From: a virus
Virus record (IMG/VR): IMGVR_UViG_3300021197_001909
Span: 1-20,956 of that record
Strand: one strand, 5' to 3'
DNA: 20,956 nucleotides
Shown: positions 16,301 to 20,956 of the stretch, in pieces
How the letters are laid out: the number at the start of each line of letters is the position of its first letter
Numbering within the stretch: the stretch's first letter is position 1
Position numbers and translations under genes: made by a program
Notes under the pieces: generated by a model
Databases searched by the model: none
Told to the model about the DNA's origin: nothing
The model's input: the letters and a program-made list of their open reading frames with translations, nothing else

Positions 16301-16832
16301 CAATACTACGGGATTGACACCTACACCTATAGTTGGTGGTTTGAATAATAACTCTCAATACAATAGGTCTATAGACTCAATAAGGGAAGATGGACAATTT
16401 ACAGCATCAGAGTTGGATGAGCTGTACAAGTTGAATAAACTGAGTCAAAACGATGAATTTGGATCTCATGTAAATCAATTGGACTTGTATCAAATAAGAG
16501 TTTTTAAAAAAGGAAAGTTTGACATGGAACGGATAACCGGTTTGAGTAAAGTAAGCACGCAAGTGGAATATACAAACACAACAGATACAAACAAACCAGC
16601 ATCTTTGACGACTACTATACAAGATTCACTGGATGCAGAACTAAAAAGTTCTTGTAACTTGGAATTAAATTTAGACCAAACGGTCGCTGGAACTATTTTG
16701 GACAGTTCCGGTCAAGGTACGCTAGGTATAGTAGTAGGAGATTATAATTTATCTAAACCTTCCGGAGAAGATATCCAACGAGATGATAATATGAAACTAC
16801 CTGAACAGGGTTCCTCTGATAATGCAATTTAA
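13395..16832 (+). CDS. Large PKD-bearing virion protein with duplicated Cys-bounded domain
   Basis: 1145 residues. The first 580 residues are beta-rich and unrecognised. Two Cys-bounded segments follow: C590 to C649 (ADQYCREEY ... YFNDIKCLEV) and C776 to C822 (ADAFCETKGYDA ... FRWDTIQCI). They look like an internal duplication of a small lectin-like domain. Residues about 843-935 resemble a PKD fold (FRIMSWGDEPE at 843-853; HRYREGGLYQIRGYVF at 904-919). From 959 the protein ends in the module shared with the previous gene (GGYDFTTLPY, PIVGGLNNNSQY, IRVFKKGK at 1034, SGQGT at 1105, DYNL). The ATG overlaps the previous stop with AGG 7 bases upstream. It is followed by a 17-base AT-rich gap. A receptor-binding or baseplate-peripheral role is inferred. 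Confidence 0.7.
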   Translation: MALQPYIYDVYIYSGKEQVSQIGYVSDESRPGLGTYTSLPNEEYNGIVHDNLNNLQQQNIWPFDGVNLFLKGMVVSNQADDGGREPTQYSHMLEIFLFNGDKAVVDGEGNYVDLLGPVSGEDLRRVCRHIPNRQKHVIHREIYAYRSAGDNETGKRFLGNVYEPPQGEDGWKYSFVPLYKNAPLSTAEVTEAKSVNALTGNVNGLPRRRGIRTENEVYDVGFNPEFPNPYSGALMNIPQTVSSLILNGGQLRNTSNNLSDLESNPDVGFEPIEVFGTPDEFSTDIRGDGGYVMIVRMGGHDTSDGAGSAFTRRRSYYRVTIPKKIFYNLIANPGYAGGMAVMEWKLSGDSRKLSYHNEEFGIENRYDSANELVPGLYLPNGGTDTGYQDVLQDSSLDVENVFSSEIIDIGNNGNIEQLKGGLFPQTAPDLYNEFTTPFYKIDEYSDNLVDGNNRDPAWALRAFQIAVTGPSERGYRMWESYPNEGGTELERYGYIENTRRIASISTKQPRTTNLQGNFNPLKTVDYLSAMGTSIPHEFITPAGLENSRFLQPRYEVNGDMFPIFAYSRTSEEPDLFNDSPIAKISADQYCREEYNVNSGADMSFGYTSISTGRDTEPPFWQYRDGAWTTEFDNNNEEGYEFYYFNDIKCLEVTGVDNGFLNPLPGPEVIEDFTPHVDVFVGDVNNPNSWTSLQDYYNVDTQPEEYQAASALNEVHVRITNRNQLGGTMLYPKLPIEDSVLYDGLEVTLNGNTIFSYDSTNVAVSSRLGVLNADAFCETKGYDAVDALRSTMVNQPIGPIRYDIAGSPILATSTMFRWDTIQCINTVEPLSEEEYIFSNYKYKFRIMSWGDEPELQNLNSGEIDKLLREQYESINTTKYPYQDVYMYPESGEFSTDPAPIQTISHRYREGGLYQIRGYVFNYIQDARRPELQQAVRWKYFISTIYVNPTSYQVEDFGALGGYDFTTLPYSNTTGLTPTPIVGGLNNNSQYNRSIDSIREDGQFTASELDELYKLNKLSQNDEFGSHVNQLDLYQIRVFKKGKFDMERITGLSKVSTQVEYTNTTDTNKPASLTTTIQDSLDAELKSSCNLELNLDQTVAGTILDSSGQGTLGIVVGDYNLSKPSGEDIQRDDNMKLPEQGSSDNAI
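15150..15341 (+). repeat. Cys-bounded domain, copy 1
   Basis: Residues 586-649. It opens A-D-Q-Y-C and closes Y-F-N-D-I-K-C. The matching open and close in copy 2 are A-D-A-F-C and F-R-W-D-T-I-Q-C. The interior is diverged and about 13 residues longer than in copy 2. Confidence 0.5.
15708..15860 (+). repeat. Cys-bounded domain, copy 2
   Basis: Residues 772-822, opening A-D-A-F-C-E-T-K-G-Y and closing W-D-T-I-Q-C. The Cys-x3-G-Y opening is reminiscent of small Cys-bounded lectin-like domains in other marine phage tail proteins, from memory only. Confidence 0.5.
16269..16829 (+). repeat. C-terminal paralogous module, copy 2
   Basis: Residues 959-1145 of the second PKD-bearing protein. Landmarks: GGYDFTTLPY, PIVGGLNNNSQYNRSI, IRVFKKGK, SGQGT, DYNL. 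The distance from S-G-x-G-T to the C-terminus is about 40 residues in both copies, which supports true homology rather than chance motifs. Confidence 0.75.
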
Positions 16833-16849
16833 TTAATATTTATTAAAGT

Positions 16850-19800
16850 ATGGCAAAGCTAAAATACAATTACACTCAAGATAAACTGCAAGAAATTCAA
16901 GCGGCTGGTGATTCTAATGTAGGACTAAAGTTTAATCCTATATCAATGGGTAGTGGAGGACCAGGTCACTTTGTTAGATTATCTGTTTTTGATAGTTCGG
17001 ACAATTTTGTCCGAAGCTTTCTCACCAATGTATCCAATGAGGGTGTACCGGTTATTTATGGATCAAATGCATCCACTCCCACTATTTATCAAAGTCCTCT
17101 TTCACCAGATGGTAAGCCAATACTTGCTGGAGTTGTATCGGCGGGTGGTGTAACGGTTGATCCTGTAGGAACGTTATCAGCTATAAATTTTTGTAATGGG
17201 GAACAAGCCGATGTTGTTGATTCGCAACTTATAGCATCTAATGCACAAATATTGGGTGGAGTGAATCAAATATCTTACTGGGATGATGGTTGGGTAGTAG
17301 AACAACGTGGTGTCATGATACCATCAGCAGTTTGGTCAAATATAACATGCATGAGTGTAGGAACAACCGACTATGAAGTCATAGGATCTCCTCAGTTAAA
17401 CATCTACAGAACAATTAATGATGATAATGTAAATTTTTACTTTAAACCTACGGAAGCACTCTCATCAATAATTTTACCAACGGGAGATTATAGTCTACAG
17501 TTTGAGTTTTTGCGTAGCACGATAGACGTGCTTGCTAGTAGTATCGTCAATCCTAGATACATAATCAGAGAGATATCACCTAGCAGAAAAGAGATCCGGA
17601 TAGGTCCTGGATCAGATGGACCAATACCTTTTGTTCTTAACAACTCAACGCAAGAGGGACAGTTAGGATTCCAACAAACATTTAAAAATTTACTAGAAAG
17701 TTCTTCTGATCCAACTGGGGTCTATAAATTTGATTACGTGGTTGGACTACCTAAAGGTAGATCATTACCTGTAGTGAATTATGAATTTGATAATAGATCG
17801 AGCACATCTCCTACATTAATCATAAAGCTGGGTGAAGAATTACCCGCTGATATAGTGGTATTAAATCAGATCAGTATTGATCAACAAATTTTTACTACAC
17901 AAACTGAACAAATATTTTACGAGTCTGATCTTCACAGAGAACAACAAACAGGAGCTGGCTTAGATGCACAACAATTTGGAGGCTTTTCTCAAGTAGAAGT
18001 AAGTGAGCAAATTAATAGTGTGGCTGAAGATCCTTTTCAAAGTGTAGCGGATCTTACTGGATCTTTGGTGGACACTTCAATATTAAGTTGGGTTAATTCT
18101 GGTAGTGGGTTTGGCGTTGATATTAACTTAAATATAAATTACAACGATTTTACAAATCACACCTTCTTTGGTTCAGCAGCATCAAAATTAGACAACTTTA
18201 AAAATAAACTAACTAATATAGAAAACCAATTGAGCAGGATAAGTCAGTCATTATCAAGTAGTTTTGTTAGTATGGATGGTGACTCAACATCACTAGTTAA
18301 ATCAAGAAAAACTTCATTTGAAGAAATACAACGGATCAAAGATACATTTACTCCATATGAAAGATTTTTATATTATGACTACCAAAGTAACAGCTCAGCA
18401 TCAGCACCTGGTATAGGAGCTAATTTGGCTCACTCTAAACCAGTTACTGGTAGTTATACACAATTAACAAGTTATGGAGGATTCCCGCTAGTATACAAAC
18501 ATTCAGCTCCTGGAGCAGATGATGGCACTAGTGACTCACAACATAACGGCTTAGATTTGTTTAGAGGAAAATACAAAGCGGAAGACAAACCGTTCTTTAA
18601 TTATAGTGGTTCATTATTTTTAAGTTTCTTATTAAAGGGTGATCATGATATAGGTGACTTCACGTTAGAAAATATTAACACGAGATATGATGAGTTTGAA
18701 AAGGGTAAATTACCCAATACAGCTTTAGGTAGTGGTTCTATTTTATCCGAGACGGTCACTGGCTCTGAATATAGACGATATATTTTTGAAGCTTCACAAT
18801 CTTTTTGGAGACCATATAGACAGCAACGACTAAACATGTACAATTGGAATGATAATGCATGGAGTGACAATGTAGATTTTTATCAAATAGTATCTTCCTC
18901 AGAAGCACAGTCATCAGCATCTAACTCACCAAGTGCAAGCAATCCAGATTCATATGCTATTCAAGCTGCGGGTCAGTTTTACAAATCTATAGGTACTACA
19001 TTCTTAACCGGTAGTACAGCATTATTTTCAGGATCGTTTATGCCTTCCGGTGAGCTGTTTAGAGTTTCAGCTTCCTTGAGAACAAGAGGAGGAGCCGTAG
19101 CTCCATCTGGTATAGCAGCTAACGTTACTTCATCGTTTATAACGGATGTAAGATTAACAACAAAAAATCCTATAGATGTGTATCCGTTTCATAGTATTTA
19201 CAAAGTTAGTTCTACAGAATTTTCAAGTTGGTTTGATGGTCTTAGAGCATCAGCATCAGCGTATGATGATAATAACATACACGCATTAGTCAACAATATA
19301 CCAACAGCAATTAAAGAAGACTCTCAATCTACAGAGTTATTAAGTTTTATAAAATTAATGGGTGAGCAATATGATCTTCTAAGAAATTATATAGAAAATT
19401 TTGAGAAGCTATCGTCTAGATCCTATAACAGTCAAGACGGCGTACCTCCTAACCTACTACCTATTTTAGGTAAGAATCTTGGTTGGGATTTCACTTCACC
19501 ATTTACAGGTAGCTTATCTGAATACTTTGGTTCATCTCAAGAAAATATACGAGTGGGTGGTAGATCTGTAGAGGAAATAACTACTAATACGTGGCGTAAG
19601 ATTCTAAACAATTTGGTACGAGTTTATAAAACAAAGGGTTCTGCAGCTAGTATATCTGCGCTATTGAATACTTATGGATATCCAGCGGATATTTTGACCG
19701 TGGCGGAGACGGGAGGTTCTTTAGAAGAACACAATCCTTCTATTATTTCTAATGATGTATCCACATTACTTTCTGGATTATCTGGTCAAGCTGATAACGT

Positions 19801-20956
19801 AAGTTTTATACAAACAACTGAAGAGTTCTTCTCATTTATAATTAACAACGATCCTAATAGAACTTTATCTCTCGATTGGTACACCAACGATGCGGATAAT
19901 ATTGAATCTTTGGAATTCATTATTAATCCAAACCCATCTTCCAACAATCAAGTTATTTTTGAAAATAGTGGTTCTGGAGGAGAAACGCTATGGGACATAA
20001 GATTAAAAGCTGGATCGTCTACAGAAACACAGGGTCAGATAGAATTTAGAATTAACAATTCTCCAAATGGTTCTGGATCTATAGAAGACAATGCAGTATC
20101 AATGTCTGTTCCTACATCTGGATATAAGAGTGGTAATGATTATTGGAATGTAATGCTTTCAAGAGTATCCAGTAGTGTAAGTGGGTCTGGTGTACAAGGA
20201 TACAAACTATTTACAGGTTTACAGTCAGAAGATAAGATAGTAGAATTTAACTCAGTATCTATGTCTATAAGTGGCACAGCTGTTATTAATGAAGTTAATT
20301 ATAACATTAATTCTAACTGGTTCTCTACCGGTAGTAGAGCTAAAACTGATAATGGAAACTTGTTAGTGGGACGCACCTACACGGGCTCTATAGCAGAAAT
20401 ACGAACATGGCAAACACAATTGAGTGCAAGTAAATTTAAGCAACATGTATTAAATAAAAAAAGTACAGTAGGAAACAACGTCACGGCTTCCTTTTCAGAA
20501 TTGGCGTATAGGTTTGCTTTGCAAGAAAATTTTACAACTGGATCTGCTATGAAGATAGAAGATGCTAACCCTAATAAAATTAAAGATTATTCATTTACGC
20601 TACTAGCGGGCTCTAACTCTGGTTCAGTATTCTATGATAGTGATTTAATAACATTAAATAAATTTAGTATAAGAACTGGAGGTACTGATCAACAGGATGG
20701 TAATAAAGTACTCATTAATCCTAAAGAAACGGTAGTTGGTAATTTAGATATAAATCAAACTAGCGTACGGACCATTTATGATAAAACTCACGAAAACAAA
20801 AGAAGTAGGTCAAACAAACTTAATTTAGTTAAGTCTCCTTCTAAAGTTTTAAATAACTTCATAATTAACTCACTAGCTGATTATGACGTTTCTGGAAAAT
20901 TTGCGGATCCTGAAAACGTATTTAAAGATTCTTATGAGGAGTTAAATAAATTTAGA
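16850..20956 (+). CDS. Very large baseplate protein (5' part, runs off window): GpI/gp7-like segment plus LamG-like domain
   Basis: I read this frame codon by codon: it is open from ATG to the window edge, giving at least 1369 residues with no stop. An in-frame TAA at 16844-16846 makes ATG 16850 the first possible start. Residues 1-440 are beta-rich. Residues about 445-475 are a coiled-coil-like helix (KLTNIENQLSRISQSL), followed near 499-511 by TFTPYERFLYYDY. Residues about 800-945 are helical and end in RVYKTKGSAASISALLNTYG (924-943), the type of segment found in P2 GpI-like tail proteins and their T4 wedge counterpart gp7. Residues about 995-1200 look like a LamG jelly roll (LSLDWYTND; GSIAEIRTWQTQLSASKF). 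No clear ribosome site precedes it. A gp7-equivalent wedge scaffold is a reasonable inference but not proven; T4 gp7 is about 1030 residues. Confidence 0.6.
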   Translation, partial: MAKLKYNYTQDKLQEIQAAGDSNVGLKFNPISMGSGGPGHFVRLSVFDSSDNFVRSFLTNVSNEGVPVIYGSNASTPTIYQSPLSPDGKPILAGVVSAGGVTVDPVGTLSAINFCNGEQADVVDSQLIASNAQILGGVNQISYWDDGWVVEQRGVMIPSAVWSNITCMSVGTTDYEVIGSPQLNIYRTINDDNVNFYFKPTEALSSIILPTGDYSLQFEFLRSTIDVLASSIVNPRYIIREISPSRKEIRIGPGSDGPIPFVLNNSTQEGQLGFQQTFKNLLESSSDPTGVYKFDYVVGLPKGRSLPVVNYEFDNRSSTSPTLIIKLGEELPADIVVLNQISIDQQIFTTQTEQIFYESDLHREQQTGAGLDAQQFGGFSQVEVSEQINSVAEDPFQSVADLTGSLVDTSILSWVNSGSGFGVDINLNINYNDFTNHTFFGSAASKLDNFKNKLTNIENQLSRISQSLSSSFVSMDGDSTSLVKSRKTSFEEIQRIKDTFTPYERFLYYDYQSNSSASAPGIGANLAHSKPVTGSYTQLTSYGGFPLVYKHSAPGADDGTSDSQHNGLDLFRGKYKAEDKPFFNYSGSLFLSFLLKGDHDIGDFTLENINTRYDEFEKGKLPNTALGSGSILSETVTGSEYRRYIFEASQSFWRPYRQQRLNMYNWNDNAWSDNVDFYQIVSSSEAQSSASNSPSASNPDSYAIQAAGQFYKSIGTTFLTGSTALFSGSFMPSGELFRVSASLRTRGGAVAPSGIAANVTSSFITDVRLTTKNPIDVYPFHSIYKVSSTEFSSWFDGLRASASAYDDNNIHALVNNIPTAIKEDSQSTELLSFIKLMGEQYDLLRNYIENFEKLSSRSYNSQDGVPPNLLPILGKNLGWDFTSPFTGSLSEYFGSSQENIRVGGRSVEEITTNTWRKILNNLVRVYKTKGSAASISALLNTYGYPADILTVAETGGSLEEHNPSIISNDVSTLLSGLSGQADNVSFIQTTEEFFSFIINNDPNRTLSLDWYTNDADNIESLEFIINPNPSSNNQVIFENSGSGGETLWDIRLKAGSSTETQGQIEFRINNSPNGSGSIEDNAVSMSVPTSGYKSGNDYWNVMLSRVSSSVSGSGVQGYKLFTGLQSEDKIVEFNSVSMSISGTAVINEVNYNINSNWFSTGSRAKTDNGNLLVGRTYTGSIAEIRTWQTQLSASKFKQHVLNKKSTVGNNVTASFSELAYRFALQENFTTGSAMKIEDANPNKIKDYSFTLLAGSNSGSVFYDSDLITLNKFSIRTGGTDQQDGNKVLINPKETVVGNLDINQTSVRTIYDKTHENKRSRSNKLNLVKSPSKVLNNFIINSLADYDVSGKFADPENVFKDSYEELNKFR

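Noticed and set aside
16833-16849. Rho-independent terminator before the giant gene
   Set aside because: The dyad is A/T only, with no G/C stem and no following U tract, and the genes on both sides point the same way.
16953-17153. A 66-codon + strand frame inside the start of the giant gene
   Set aside because: It lies out of frame within the 1369-codon open frame that starts at 16850, has no ribosome site, and its translation is atypically rich in Leu, Met and Phe.
1-20956. CRISPR array, tRNA, integrase or attachment site
   Set aside because: No direct-repeat/spacer pattern, cloverleaf or recombinase motif was seen; every long stretch is explained by structural genes.

Overview
This window looks like part of the structural (late) gene block of a tailed phage with a contractile tail, distantly T4-like and AT-rich. 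All genes lie on the + strand. They are nearly gapless, and six of the ten junctions between the complete or edge-open genes from 299 onward are TAATG stop/start overlaps. Two baseplate proteins are recognisable with confidence: a gp25/GpW-family wedge subunit (2826-3269) and a gp6/GpJ-like wedge protein (3271-5382). A gp5/GpV-like hub or spike protein without a lysozyme domain (694-1875) is likely. The 21-residue GC...DDG[ST]C repeat in two proteins is, from memory, common in marine phage metagenomes and in secreted proteins of marine Bacteroidota. A marine origin is therefore plausible, but the host cannot be fixed from this sequence.

Layout. 2-223 is the tail end of an upstream gene with a possible DNA-binding helical end. 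224-298 is the only real leader. 299-2826 carries a small helical protein, the spike-like protein and two small unknown proteins. 2826-5382 carries the two core wedge genes. 5382-6518 is a DNRLRE/CBM96-like adhesion or carbohydrate-binding protein. 6528-11257 holds two proteins that share the Cys-paired repeat; the larger also carries a LamG-like domain. 11257-16832 holds two large proteins with PKD-like domains and a shared, otherwise unrecognised C-terminal module. From 16850 to the window edge runs one uninterrupted frame of at least 1369 codons, with a GpI/gp7-like segment followed by a LamG-like domain.

Interpretation. In T4, gp6 and gp7 are adjacent genes whose products form the wedge core with gp25. 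Here about 11.4 kb encoding five glycan-binding or adhesin-type proteins lies between the gp6-like gene and the possible gp7-like gene. The simplest reading is a baseplate operon into which a peripheral adhesion module (receptor-binding or baseplate decoration) has been built by duplication, domain insertion and repeat reshuffling. There are no stretches over 300 bases without a gene. No tRNA, CRISPR array, insertion sequence, integrase or convincing terminator was seen.
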